Part shown: positions 22,057-30,458 of the stretch, piece by piece
How the letters are laid out: each line of letters begins with the position of its first letter
Position numbering within the stretch: the first letter of the stretch is position 1
Origin: Erwinia piriflorinigrans CFBP 5888
Lineage (GTDB): Bacteria; Pseudomonadota; Gammaproteobacteria; Enterobacterales; Enterobacteriaceae
Length of the DNA: 64,000 bases
Assembly (NCBI RefSeq): GCF_001050515.1
Contig: NZ_CAHS01000015.1
Span: 1 to 64,000 of the forward strand
Reading direction: 5' to 3'
Translations under genes and position numbers: made by a program
Notes under the pieces: generated by a model
What the model was told of the DNA's origin: nothing
Seen by the model: the letters and a program-made list of their open reading frames with translations, nothing else
Database searches by the model: none

Positions 22057-22983
22057 CTACGGGCGGAAGCGGGCGAGGTCGGCGGCGTAAGGCAGGGCGG
22101 TCATTGCTCCTTTCGCCGTGGTGGCGGCAGCACCACTGCTCTGCGCCTGCTGTACGGCGAACGCCAGGCGTTGTGGCTGCAACGGATCGTTCTCCTGCAC
22201 CAGCGCGGCCAGCAGTCCGGCGACAAAAGCATCACCGGCACCGGTGGTATCAACCACTTCCACCTTCGGGGCAGCAAAGTGCTGCAGGTGGCCCGATTGC
22301 CAAACGCTGACGCCCTGGCTGCCGCGTGTCACCAACAGCAGCGCGGGCTGATAGCGACGGGTGAAATGATCGATTCCCTGTTCCAGCGTCGGGCGGTCGG
22401 TCAGGGAATGCAGTTCATCTTCAGACAGTTTGATGATGTCCGCCAGGCTGAATGCCTCAGCCACAATTCGTGCCATTTCATCCGCATCCTGCCACAGGTC
22501 GCTGCGCAGATTGGGGTCGAAACTGACCCAGCCACCGACTTGCTTAATTGCACGCATGGCATGTAGCGCTGCGCTGCGGGAGGGTTCTGCGCTCAAGGCA
22601 ATCGAACACAGGTGCAGACCTTCACCGCTGGCAAACTCTGGCAGACGGTCCGTGCTCAAAAAGAGATCGGCAGAGGGGCGCACCATAAAGGTAAAATGAC
22701 GTTCGCCTTCTGTATCCAGCGACACCAGAACCGTCGAGGTACGTTGACCTGCGGCACGATACATCGACGCGATATCGACGCCCTCACGCAGCAGGGTTTG
22801 CTGCAAAAATTCGCCGAACGGATCGTCACCTACGCAGCCGATAAAGGCACTGTTACCACCAAGCCGGGCGATACCGACCGCCACGTTAGCCGGAGCGCCG
22901 CCGGGGCATTTCAGCAGATGGCTTTCCTGTTCCGGTAACAGATCGACCACCGCATCGCCCAGTACCCAAATTTTTTGTTGCAT
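22057..22983 (-). CDS. scrK: Fructokinase ScrK (PfkB/ribokinase family)
   Basis: ATP-dependent kinase that converts the fructose released by ScrB to fructose 6-phosphate. I start at 22983 (MQQKIWVLGDAVVDLLP), preceded by AGGA at 8 nt and matching ScrK elsewhere, giving 308 aa. The longer frame from 23043 crosses the operator and is unlikely. Ribokinase signatures are present: GGAPANVAVGIARLGG near residue 30-45 and DTTGAGDAFVAGLLA in the C-terminal third with the catalytic Asp. First gene of scrKYABR. Confidence 0.95.
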   Translation of the reverse strand: MQQKIWVLGDAVVDLLPEQESHLLKCPGGAPANVAVGIARLGGNSAFIGCVGDDPFGEFLQQTLLREGVDIASMYRAAGQRTSTVLVSLDTEGERHFTFMVRPSADLFLSTDRLPEFASGEGLHLCSIALSAEPSRSAALHAMRAIKQVGGWVSFDPNLRSDLWQDADEMARIVAEAFSLADIIKLSEDELHSLTDRPTLEQGIDHFTRRYQPALLLVTRGSQGVSVWQSGHLQHFAAPKVEVVDTTGAGDAFVAGLLAALVQENDPLQPQRLAFAVQQAQSSGAAATTAKGAMTALPYAADLARFRP

Positions 22984-23016
22984 CGTCATTATCCTGAAAT
23001 GTGGTTTTGCCAGCAC

Positions 23017-23032
23017 GCTAAACTGGTTTAGC
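23017..23032. promoter_or_regulatory. Candidate ScrR operator upstream of scrK
   Basis: GCTAAACTGGTTTAGC is an almost perfect palindrome (only the central CTGG is asymmetric) and shares its half-site GCTAAAC with the scrY site. It lies 34 nt upstream of the scrK start, where a bound repressor would block transcription. Confidence 0.7.
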
Positions 23033-23137
23033 AAAAAAATCAAAGCTCTTTTGTGCCAGGAAATTCTGCCCCAGGCGGGTACAGACAGGCATTCCGTGAT
23101 GACAGTAGAACGTATCGGGTGAATTTTTTTCTGCTTT

Positions 23138-23153
23138 TGTGATCGGAATCAAA
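23138..23153. promoter_or_regulatory. Candidate CRP site in the scrK-chaC divergent region
   Basis: TGTGATCGGAATCAAA matches TGTGA-N6-TCACA with one mismatch in the second half. It sits 155 nt upstream of scrK, which fits catabolite control of a sugar operon. Site only, no supporting promoter hexamers assigned. Confidence 0.4.
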
Positions 23154-23270
23154 CTTGATCGCACGGCAGGAAATGCATAAGGTCTTTAATAACGTGCATT
23201 TTTTGCCGAAGATAACGTAATGCAGGGACAGTGAATTCAAAGGATGTATGCAGCGACGTAAGAGGTGGCA

Positions 23271-23948
23271 ATGCTAACAAGAGATTTTTTATTAAAAGCA
23301 GACTGCAAAACCGCTTTTGGCGATGTTGAAGAATCCCTGCTGTGGAGCGTGGAGCAGCGTGCCGCTTCACTTGCGGCAACGCTGGCTGCTCGTCCAGATA
23401 GTCGTTCTGTATGGATATTTGGCTATGGTTCCCTGATGTGGAACCCGGTGTTTGTCGCGGATGAAGTGGCTGCGGGAACGCTGGAGGGCTGGCATCGTGC
23501 ATTCTGTCTGCGGTTGACCGTCGGCCGAGGCACCGCCACACTTCCCGGGAGGATGCTGGCGCTGAAAGAAGGGGGGCAGACCAGCGGACTGGCATTTCGT
23601 TTGCCGGAGGACAAGCTGCATGAAGAGCTACAGCTGCTGTGGAAGCGCGAAATGATCATGGGATGCTATTTGCCGACCTGGTGCCACCTCACTTTGGATG
23701 ACGGCCGCACGGTGTGTGCACTGGCATTTGTTATGGATCCACGTCATGTCCTCTATGAAGCGGACTCCTGTGTGCAAACCATCGCCCCGCTGATCGCCCA
23801 GGCTCAAGGGCCGCTGGGAACTAATGCACAATATCTGTTTTCGTTAGAGCAGGAGCTGAAGCAGCGCGGGATGTTAGATGACGGCCTGACCGACCTGGTG
23901 CAGCGAGTGCGTGAGCTACAGCAGGACCATCATGGGTTGGTCGGGTAA
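23271..23948 (+). CDS. chaC: Glutathione-specific gamma-glutamylcyclotransferase ChaC
   Basis: ChaC proteins split glutathione into 5-oxoproline and Cys-Gly in the cytosol. It has 225 aa from the ATG at 23271 (AAGAGG upstream). The GTG at 23265 overlaps that ribosome binding site. The family ligand loop VWIFGYGSLMWNP is at residues 47-59. The likely catalytic Glu lies in LLWKREMIMGCYLPTWC. It stands divergent from scrK. In E. coli it belongs to chaABC. Here it is cut off from chaA by the scr operon, and chaB is absent. Confidence 0.93.
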   Translation: MLTRDFLLKADCKTAFGDVEESLLWSVEQRAASLAATLAARPDSRSVWIFGYGSLMWNPVFVADEVAAGTLEGWHRAFCLRLTVGRGTATLPGRMLALKEGGQTSGLAFRLPEDKLHEELQLLWKREMIMGCYLPTWCHLTLDDGRTVCALAFVMDPRHVLYEADSCVQTIAPLIAQAQGPLGTNAQYLFSLEQELKQRGMLDDGLTDLVQRVRELQQDHHGLVG

Positions 23949-24062
23949 GCACGACGATGCTGCTTTCTTTGTGACTGACCGGATGATGCTTGCCCCTGTT
24001 ATCCGTATCCCCGCTCACTTCGCTCCTGCGACCGATCGTATCGTTTCCCTGGTGCAAAAAAG

Positions 24063-24761
24063 CTAGTCAAACATGGGAGGATAAAACCCGTGATGACCGG
24101 GCCGTAAACCTGCCGTTGGGTGGAATAATTGTGCAAACAGCCGTGCAGTCAAAATACCACTGTGCATATGGGTACTCAGCGGATAGTTATCACTCTGGTT
24201 TGTCCACCAGTAGCTGGTGTACTGCGCCGGGTCAAAACGACTGGCGACGTCGGCCCACGCCAGAGTACAGGGCCGATGGTCATAGCCGAGCACATCGAGA
24301 ATATCAGAGCGTTCGGTATCTGGCAGGGGCAATGCTGCGATGCCACGCATCGCCTGATCCAGCCAGTCAACGCTATGCCGTTCACGTACCGCCTGATACA
24401 GAATAGTGCCCAGCTCTTGAAACCAGTCACCGGCAATGTTCAGCTGGGCAGGATGCCACTCTTTCAGCGGGACGCCCTTAACGGCCAGAAGCGGCCATGC
24501 GCGTCCCACGCGGTCGCGCGAAGGCATCAGGCAGCCAATTTGCACACGCTGCACGCCGAGCGTGGCGGGCAGGACGAAATTCCATACCGGGGCCTGACAA
24601 AAAGGGTCATGGTGATTGTCGTGCACGAGATCCCAGCTCAGCAGCCCCGTCTTAAACCAGGTTGACCAGCTTTGGATTGCATCCTCCTGTATCCCTTCCT
24701 GTAAAAAATCACCCGCAGTTGGCAGTTTGCCGTACCACCCCAGGTCATATTTCGTTGCCAT
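24063..24761 (-). CDS. tagF: Type VI secretion-associated protein TagF
   Basis: A 232-aa member of the TagF/DUF2094 family, with the N-terminal signature GWYGKLPTAGDFL and the GWGPLLAVKG-like strand WPLLAVKG. In other bacteria TagF is a post-translational negative regulator of T6SS assembly that works with Fha/PpkA signalling, neither of which is encoded here. The gene lies 12 nt downstream of tssM, with an SD (AAGG) overlapping the tssM stop, so the two are one transcript. It closes a three-gene T6SS fragment. Confidence 0.88.
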   Translation of the reverse strand: MATKYDLGWYGKLPTAGDFLQEGIQEDAIQSWSTWFKTGLLSWDLVHDNHHDPFCQAPVWNFVLPATLGVQRVQIGCLMPSRDRVGRAWPLLAVKGVPLKEWHPAQLNIAGDWFQELGTILYQAVRERHSVDWLDQAMRGIAALPLPDTERSDILDVLGYDHRPCTLAWADVASRFDPAQYTSYWWTNQSDNYPLSTHMHSGILTARLFAQLFHPTAGLRPGHHGFYPPMFD

Positions 24762-24773
24762 AATGATGACCTT

Positions 24774-26888
24774 TTAGGGGTGCGCGGCGTCAGCCTGCAA
24801 CGTTAAATGAGTGACAACGGCGGCGGCGGATGTGCCTGAAACCGGTGGCATCCCGGCATTATCCAGATTTTGAGCGAGTTTTTTCATCATAAGGGCATTA
24901 TCAGGTCTGTAAGGTGAGCCGAGGATCTGGCGATCGAGTAACTGGATCAGATGCCAGTTCAGCTGTTGCAACTGGCGGGTACTGACGTTGGAGTGCGGAT
25001 TGTGCCGCAGGTTCTGCATCACCCAGCCGCGCAGAAATTCACCATCATAGCTGCGAGGCTGATACAGCATCTGATAGGCGCGTAGCGCATTGCGACTGAA
25101 CAGGGGATCGGCCCCCTGGTCATCATGCAGGATCTTGGTGATGGTCTGCGCCACGCGCGGCAGCAGTAATGATTGCAGCGCAGCCTGGTACAACCCCCAG
25201 CTTGCCCGGCTAATCTGATCGCCACGATAGAGACCGCCGCGCAGACTCAGTGGCGGTGCATCGAAGGCAAACTGGTTGCTTTGCGGCAATCTGACCAGAG
25301 CATTTAAGAACGGCAGCAGGGCGATCATGTCATCGCTTTTTTCATCCATCAGTCTGCTTGCCTGTTGGGTAACGGCGGGAAGACGTTCAGCGACCTGGTG
25401 CATATAGCGCTGATTTTTATCATAGCTGACCAGCCACAGCGCGGATGCCCCCAACAACGACAGGCCCAGCACACTATAGCCAATCCAGTGCAGGATGCGG
25501 TTGCGATGTTCCCACAAGCGATCGCTTCCCGCCAGCCGACTTTCCGGAAAGACCACATCGTTGAGCATACCGTGGATAAAGAAACTCTTGCCTTTATTTG
25601 CCGGGATAGGCGCGCTGCGGTTGACGCTGTCCCAGCTGGAAATGGGCTGTCGCTGCACATGCGGGAGTTGCAGTTTACGCGACAGCTCGCCCATCACCCG
25701 GTCAAAAGGTAAACCTTCCTGGGTGGCACTGGTAAAGAACAAACCGCGCGCCGTCCATGAGACCTCGCCCTGTCGCGTGGAGAATACGATATCAAGAAAT
25801 TCCGCCAGAAGAGGGCGCAGGGCGCTGAACTCTTGCGGAAACTGAAAACACTCGGCGCGCAAAGTCAGGTCCGCTTCCTGGGCCATCTTTTCGCCGAGAT
25901 TGGGCATCAGCCCTGCTGAAAGCAGGCGAAATTCGCGTTCGAATACGGCATCAAGACAGTTCTCGCCCTGACTTTCGGCGGGCCAGGGGAAGACAAAGCC
26001 CCACAACCGCTGACGCTGGCTTTTTTCCAGTGCGCTGAAATAGCGCATAAAACCTTTGAGTAAATCTGTTTTGGTCACCATCACGTAGACCGGGAAATGG
26101 ATCCCTGTGAGTTGGTGTAGTTCAGCCATGCGGCTGCGCAGCGCGCTGGCCTGTGCGTGGCGCACCTCGGCCGGATTGCTCAACAGGTCGGCAACGCTAA
26201 TGGTCATAATGACGCCATTGATCGGCTGACGCGGACGATAACGCTTCAATAGCGTGATAAATGTCTGCCATTCGCTGGCGTCGCGTGCGCGCTGGCTTTC
26301 TTGCAGGGTGTAACGCCCGGCGGTATCCAGCAGAACACCCTGCCGGGTGAACCACCAGTCACAGTGGCGGGTTCCACCTACGCCGCGTAGCGCCGTTTTG
26401 CCAAACTGGTCGCCGAGTGGAAACTCTAATCCGGAGTTAATGAGCGCCGTGGTCTTTCCCGCACCCGGGGCTCCTACAATCAGATACCAGGGAAGCTGGT
26501 AAAGATATTGGGTTCCGAAACGCGGTAAGAAGCCTTTCCGCCGGGCGAACTGGGTTTTCTTCAGAACCTGCGTCGCTTCATTAAAGCGATTGTTGAGGAT
26601 CTCGCCCGTCGCCTGTCGCTGTGCGTTAAGGTGGTTTTCGGACTGCATCCGCGTAAGCAGCCGGCTATTAAACCAGGCGCGACAGAGCCCCGGAATAACC
26701 AGCAACAGAAGCCACAGCCCCCAAATTATGCCGATCAGCAGCCTGCGGTTTGAGGCACTGCTCAGGATATAAGAGTCGGCGGATGAGAGCAGCGGCCCGA
26801 CCATCCAGATCAGCGCCGACAGGGCCGTCAACCCCATCGCTGCCCACAACATTCGGCTGGTGAAGAGTGTGACAAGGGTAACCGGCAT
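24774..26888 (-). CDS. tssM: Short type VI secretion membrane protein TssM (IcmF), C-terminus missing
   Basis: TssM spans the inner membrane and, with TssL and TssJ, forms the T6SS membrane complex. N-terminal helices lie at about 13-33 and 49-70. The cytosolic NTPase-like domain has Walker A GAPGAGKTT at 139-147 and the DTAGRY Walker B region. A third helix is at about 462-484, then only some 220 periplasmic residues to a clean TAA. At 704 aa it is far shorter than usual TssM (around 1100-1200), so the distal periplasmic domain that meets TssJ is absent. The start at 26888 overlaps the tssL stop (ATGA) with GGGGA upstream. Confidence 0.88.
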   Translation of the reverse strand: MPVTLVTLFTSRMLWAAMGLTALSALIWMVGPLLSSADSYILSSASNRRLLIGIIWGLWLLLLVIPGLCRAWFNSRLLTRMQSENHLNAQRQATGEILNNRFNEATQVLKKTQFARRKGFLPRFGTQYLYQLPWYLIVGAPGAGKTTALINSGLEFPLGDQFGKTALRGVGGTRHCDWWFTRQGVLLDTAGRYTLQESQRARDASEWQTFITLLKRYRPRQPINGVIMTISVADLLSNPAEVRHAQASALRSRMAELHQLTGIHFPVYVMVTKTDLLKGFMRYFSALEKSQRQRLWGFVFPWPAESQGENCLDAVFEREFRLLSAGLMPNLGEKMAQEADLTLRAECFQFPQEFSALRPLLAEFLDIVFSTRQGEVSWTARGLFFTSATQEGLPFDRVMGELSRKLQLPHVQRQPISSWDSVNRSAPIPANKGKSFFIHGMLNDVVFPESRLAGSDRLWEHRNRILHWIGYSVLGLSLLGASALWLVSYDKNQRYMHQVAERLPAVTQQASRLMDEKSDDMIALLPFLNALVRLPQSNQFAFDAPPLSLRGGLYRGDQISRASWGLYQAALQSLLLPRVAQTITKILHDDQGADPLFSRNALRAYQMLYQPRSYDGEFLRGWVMQNLRHNPHSNVSTRQLQQLNWHLIQLLDRQILGSPYRPDNALMMKKLAQNLDNAGMPPVSGTSAAAVVTHLTLQADAAHP

Positions 26889-28111
26889 CAGTTGTTCCCC
26901 GCAGCGCGGCTGCAATTATCTTTTTCAGGTGTGGTAAACAGGGTTATCTCGACACGACGATTATGTGCGCGATTCTCCGCACTGTTATTTGGCATCAGCC
27001 CCCGGCTATCGCCGCGCCCCTCTGCGCGCACGGTAATACAGGGTTGGGCCACTAACTGCACCATCATGGTACTGATGGCCTCTGCCTGGGCGGCAGAATA
27101 TTCATAGGTTGATGCAAAAGGACTGGAAGGAGGCAGCCGATTGTCAGTGTAAACCCCAATAAGCAGGGTTCCTTTGAGGGATTCCATCGCGCTGGCGACA
27201 CGGGCAACCAGCGCGCGTCCTTCCGGGGTAAGCGTCACTCCCTGGTAAGTAAACAGCGAATCGGCTGGCAGGATAACTTTATTGCCGTAGTCGCCGTCGG
27301 TGACATCAAGCCGGTGTGAGGCGATAAGGTCGCTAAGACGCTGCCGCAAATCGAACAGATCCTGCGGTGCGGCTGTGCGCTGACCGCCAGGCATCTGCGG
27401 CAGCGGTGTTTGCCAGATTTGACGCAGCAATGGCTCGGCAGAGCGCCCCAGCTGCCAGTTGAGTGTGGTGAAGATGGCACAGCCGATAAAAGCCGTCACG
27501 CAGATGCAGGCCCAAAGCGGGACAGGTGGGCGCGACGGCGCGCAGTGGAGAGCAACCTCGCAAGCCTGCGGTAAATCGGCAGCCGGTTCGGTACGCACAC
27601 TCTGGATAAGCCTGGCCAGGCGGCCACGTACCGCATCACGTTGTAAGCGCCCATTGTCCATAGTGCGATAGCGCCCTTCGTAGCCCAGCAGCAAACAATA
27701 GTGAATCACTTCCAGCAAACACAGGTGCTTTGAGGGGGTTTGCGAAATGCGCGCCAGTAGCTGGAAGACCTTCTCCCCACCCCAGCTTTCTTTATGAAAG
27801 GTGACGAGCAGGCCATTGCCAGACCAGACGCTGCGGCTGCCCCACGGGGTTTGCGCGGCGGCTTCATCCAGCACCGCGCACAGACAATAACGTGCGCCAA
27901 CTATCATTTCAAAAGGCAGTGTCATCCGCTTACAACGGGCTTCAAATTGACCCATTTCACCGATCAGCTGGTGGCGTAAACCCGCCGGGTCGTCATGAGT
28001 TGCCGCCAGGCGGATCTGCACAATGGCATTCAACAACGGTAAAGCGGCAGCGAGCAGGGGATTACCTGGGCTGACCGGCGAAACCGGATTTGCGTGAAAT
28101 TCCAACGTCAT
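26888..28111 (-). CDS. tssL: Type VI secretion protein TssL with OmpA-like domain
   Basis: A 407-aa DotU/IcmH-type protein. The cytosolic helical domain (about residues 15-180) includes YCLCAVLDEAAAQTPWG and LLEVIHYCLLLGYEGRYR, the family hallmark. One membrane helix is near 197-220. The C-terminal OmpA/MotB peptidoglycan-binding domain (about 290-400) has VRAEGRGDS and NRRVEITL. It is intact and is the first gene of tssL-tssM-tagF. No other T6SS gene (tssBC, tssH, hcp, vgrG, tssJ, tssK) occurs in the window. Confidence 0.9.
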   Translation of the reverse strand: MTLEFHANPVSPVSPGNPLLAAALPLLNAIVQIRLAATHDDPAGLRHQLIGEMGQFEARCKRMTLPFEMIVGARYCLCAVLDEAAAQTPWGSRSVWSGNGLLVTFHKESWGGEKVFQLLARISQTPSKHLCLLEVIHYCLLLGYEGRYRTMDNGRLQRDAVRGRLARLIQSVRTEPAADLPQACEVALHCAPSRPPVPLWACICVTAFIGCAIFTTLNWQLGRSAEPLLRQIWQTPLPQMPGGQRTAAPQDLFDLRQRLSDLIASHRLDVTDGDYGNKVILPADSLFTYQGVTLTPEGRALVARVASAMESLKGTLLIGVYTDNRLPPSSPFASTYEYSAAQAEAISTMMVQLVAQPCITVRAEGRGDSRGLMPNNSAENRAHNRRVEITLFTTPEKDNCSRAAGNN

Positions 28112-28613
28112 CAGGGTCTAATTTTCTCAACGGTGTGCCTGTTGGCAAAAAGTCATTCATAATTGAATGTGACTTGCATCACTCACCGCCGTCCCTGGCA
28201 ACCTGCATAACGAGGGGCGTTATTGAGATCCCTCGTGAAAATCACCTATCCAGTTGATGACTGGCGTAATACAGCCGCTTTCAACCTTCCACCGCGCATA
28301 ACCCGAGTGAAAAGGTCAGGCGAAAAATGGATTAAAACTGTTCAGTTTACATAAAGATAAATCCGTAAGTTAGTCTACCTGACGCTTTTGGGAATGCAAA
28401 CCATTGCGGTAGCATGATGGACCTGTTAGCCGGCACGCAAATCCCGCCCGCGCCTCCTATGGCGATAAACTGACAATCAGTTGGCATGCAGATTCCGTTA
28501 TTCTGAATTTGCGTCCGTTCGCTCACAATTGTGTAGTTTGTGTTACTGTTATCTCTCTTGTTTTGTGATGAAACTCTCTCTTACGCCGTTTAAAAAGTGT
28601 TGCCAGCTAAGTT
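28112..28613. other. Divergent spacer between tssL and ychO
   Basis: About 500 nt with no gene that I can support. It should hold the promoters for tssL (minus) and ychO (plus). E. coli ychN, expected next to chaC/ychO, is not here in any frame I checked. Confidence 0.4.
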
Positions 28614-30056
28614 ATGAGCCCATTCGACCGTTATCCGTTCTTTCCTTACTCGCTGTTGGCCACACTGGCGCTGAGCAGCTTTTCATCCGGTGACGCCCGG
28701 GCTTTCACTCAACAAATGCGTGTACCCGATGCACCCTTCGCCGATCCTGCGCGTTTTGAACAGATGCAGCAGCAACTACCCGCACTGGGCAAGATGAACG
28801 ATGACGGTGAGCTGGAGAAAAAAATTGCTGAAGCCGCCAAAAGTATTGGCGAAGCCAGCATGAACAGCGACAGCGACAGATCTCTACGTGAAGAGGCCGG
28901 GATCTGGGCCTTCAATCATTTTCGCGATGTGGCGAAACAGCGGGCGGCCAGTGAAGGCGAGCAGTTGCTGTCTCCCTATGGCCGAGCCAGCGTCTCCCTG
29001 GCGTTGTCCGATGACGGCAGCTTTAACGGCACGTCTGCGCAGTTACTGACTCCCTGGCAGGATAACTATCAGTATCTGACCTTCAGCCAGCTGGGCGTTG
29101 AGCAAAGCGAATATGGCACCGTGGGCAATGCGGGGCTTGGGCAACGCTGGATCGCCGGAAGCTGGCGCATGGGTTATAACGCTTTTGTAGACAGTCTGCT
29201 GGGATCGGACAGGCAACGCGGATCGCTGGGGGCGGAGGCGTGGGGAAGATATCTGCGCTTCTCTGCCAACTACTATCACCCGCTGTCGGGCTGGCATAAC
29301 CGGAGCGACAATTCGCAGATGCGCATGGCACGAGGTTATGACATCACCACGCGTGGCTATCTGCCATTTTACCATCAGCTGGGTGTCACGCTGAGCTATG
29401 AGCAGTATCTGGGAGATCATATCGATCTGTTTAACAGTGGCAATGCAATGACGAATCCCTCAGCGGTTTCACTCGGCATAAATTATACGCCGGTGCCATT
29501 GTTTACTCTGGCCGCCAGCCGTAAAGAAGGAGAGAGTGGCGAGTCGCAGAACCAATTCGCGCTGAAGATGAATTACCGTATCGGCGTACCGCTGCGCCAG
29601 CAGCTTTCGTCAGATAATGTGGCTGAAGCACAGTCCCTGAGTGGCAGCCGCTATGATAGCGTGGATCGCGATAATTCACCGGTTATGGCATTTCGCCAGC
29701 TGAAGACCTTATCGGTATTCCTTGCCACTCCGCCGTGGCAGCTTCAGCCCGGAGAAACGTTGCAGTTAAAATTACAAATTGCTCACAAAAATAAGATCAA
29801 GGCCGTCAGCTGGCAAGGTGATACCCAGGCGCTGAGCCTGACACCGCCGCCTGACAATAGCGATCCGCGGGGCTGGAGTATCATTATTCCCGCTTGGGAC
29901 GGTCAGCAAGGAGCCAGCAATACCTGGCATCTGTCGGTCACCCTTGAAGACAGTCAACAACAGCGGGTGACCTCCAACTGGATTACGCTGAAGCTGTCAC
30001 CGCCGGTGACTTTACAGGGCCCGGACACGGGGAATTTGAATTTTACCGATCCCTAA
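28614..30056 (+). CDS. ychO: YchO-type inverse autotransporter (invasin/intimin-like beta-barrel)
   Basis: A 480-aa outer-membrane protein. The signal peptide ends around DARA (residue 30). A periplasmic helix region (45-95) precedes the inverse-autotransporter barrel (about 105-330), with TPWQDNYQYLTFSQLGVEQ, GLGQRWI, GAEAWGRYLRFSANYYHPLSGW and TTRGYLPFY, the invasin/intimin core. One C-terminal Ig-like module (about 370-475) follows, with no long repeat passenger. It is the counterpart of E. coli YchO, of uncertain function and perhaps adhesion-related. The start codon has a weak ribosome binding site. Synteny: downstream of chaC, as in E. coli, with a T6SS fragment inserted. Confidence 0.88.
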   Translation: MSPFDRYPFFPYSLLATLALSSFSSGDARAFTQQMRVPDAPFADPARFEQMQQQLPALGKMNDDGELEKKIAEAAKSIGEASMNSDSDRSLREEAGIWAFNHFRDVAKQRAASEGEQLLSPYGRASVSLALSDDGSFNGTSAQLLTPWQDNYQYLTFSQLGVEQSEYGTVGNAGLGQRWIAGSWRMGYNAFVDSLLGSDRQRGSLGAEAWGRYLRFSANYYHPLSGWHNRSDNSQMRMARGYDITTRGYLPFYHQLGVTLSYEQYLGDHIDLFNSGNAMTNPSAVSLGINYTPVPLFTLAASRKEGESGESQNQFALKMNYRIGVPLRQQLSSDNVAEAQSLSGSRYDSVDRDNSPVMAFRQLKTLSVFLATPPWQLQPGETLQLKLQIAHKNKIKAVSWQGDTQALSLTPPPDNSDPRGWSIIIPAWDGQQGASNTWHLSVTLEDSQQQRVTSNWITLKLSPPVTLQGPDTGNLNFTDP

Positions 30057-30161
30057 AATGGCAGGAACAGACCCTGCTGAATCGATGAATTTTGTCAATA
30101 TTCCCAGCGCAAATATATGTGAGTAAACTCGCAAAAAACCACTTAGCGTCTGTTTTGGTCG

Positions 30162-30335
30162 CTATTACCCCTTGATACGCTGGCTGAAGAGCTGGAGATG
30201 CCATTTGGCTTTGCCAAAAATCATCTTCCGCTGGATGCGTTATGTACCACCATTGAAATTAATCTACGCGAAATGAATCTGGAGCAGGATCTGTCTGATA
30301 CGCCGCAGCCGGATTCATGTTATCGGCTGACCTGA
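30162..30335 (+). pseudogene. C-terminal remnant of a bestrophin-like (YneE-type) channel gene
   Basis: The frame at 30162-30335 reads LLPLDTLAEELEMPFGFAKN, then HLPLDALCTTIEINLREMN, and ends CYRLT. This is the conserved tail of bacterial bestrophin/UPF0187 proteins (consensus LDALAEELEDPFG...NDLPLDAxCxxIEINL). The frame is closed upstream by a TAG just before 30145, and no membrane-spanning part is present. Only the last 57 codons survive. Confidence 0.65.
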
Positions 30336-30385
30336 CAGAACAGCGGCGGCAAGATAAGTTGGGTAGGATCGCGTCTTGCCTGCTG

Positions 30386-30425
30386 CCAGTAGCAGCACAG
30401 GCTGGCCAGTAGCAGCACAGGCTGG
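30386..30425. repeat. 20-bp tandem duplication
   Basis: CCAGTAGCAGCACAGGCTGG occurs twice head to tail at 30386-30405 and 30406-30425. The second copy runs into the terminator-like hairpin at 30417-30441. Confidence 0.9.
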
Positions 30426-30441
30426 CCAGAAGCCAGCCTGT
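30417..30441. terminator. Hairpin between the bestrophin remnant and the porin gene
   Basis: ACAGGCTGGC (30417-30426) pairs perfectly with GCCAGCCTGT (30432-30441), loop CAGAA. It is followed by only TT on the plus strand and has no U run for the porin on the minus strand, so termination is weakly supported. Confidence 0.5.
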
Positions 30442-30458
30442 TTACCGCAGCCCGGCAA

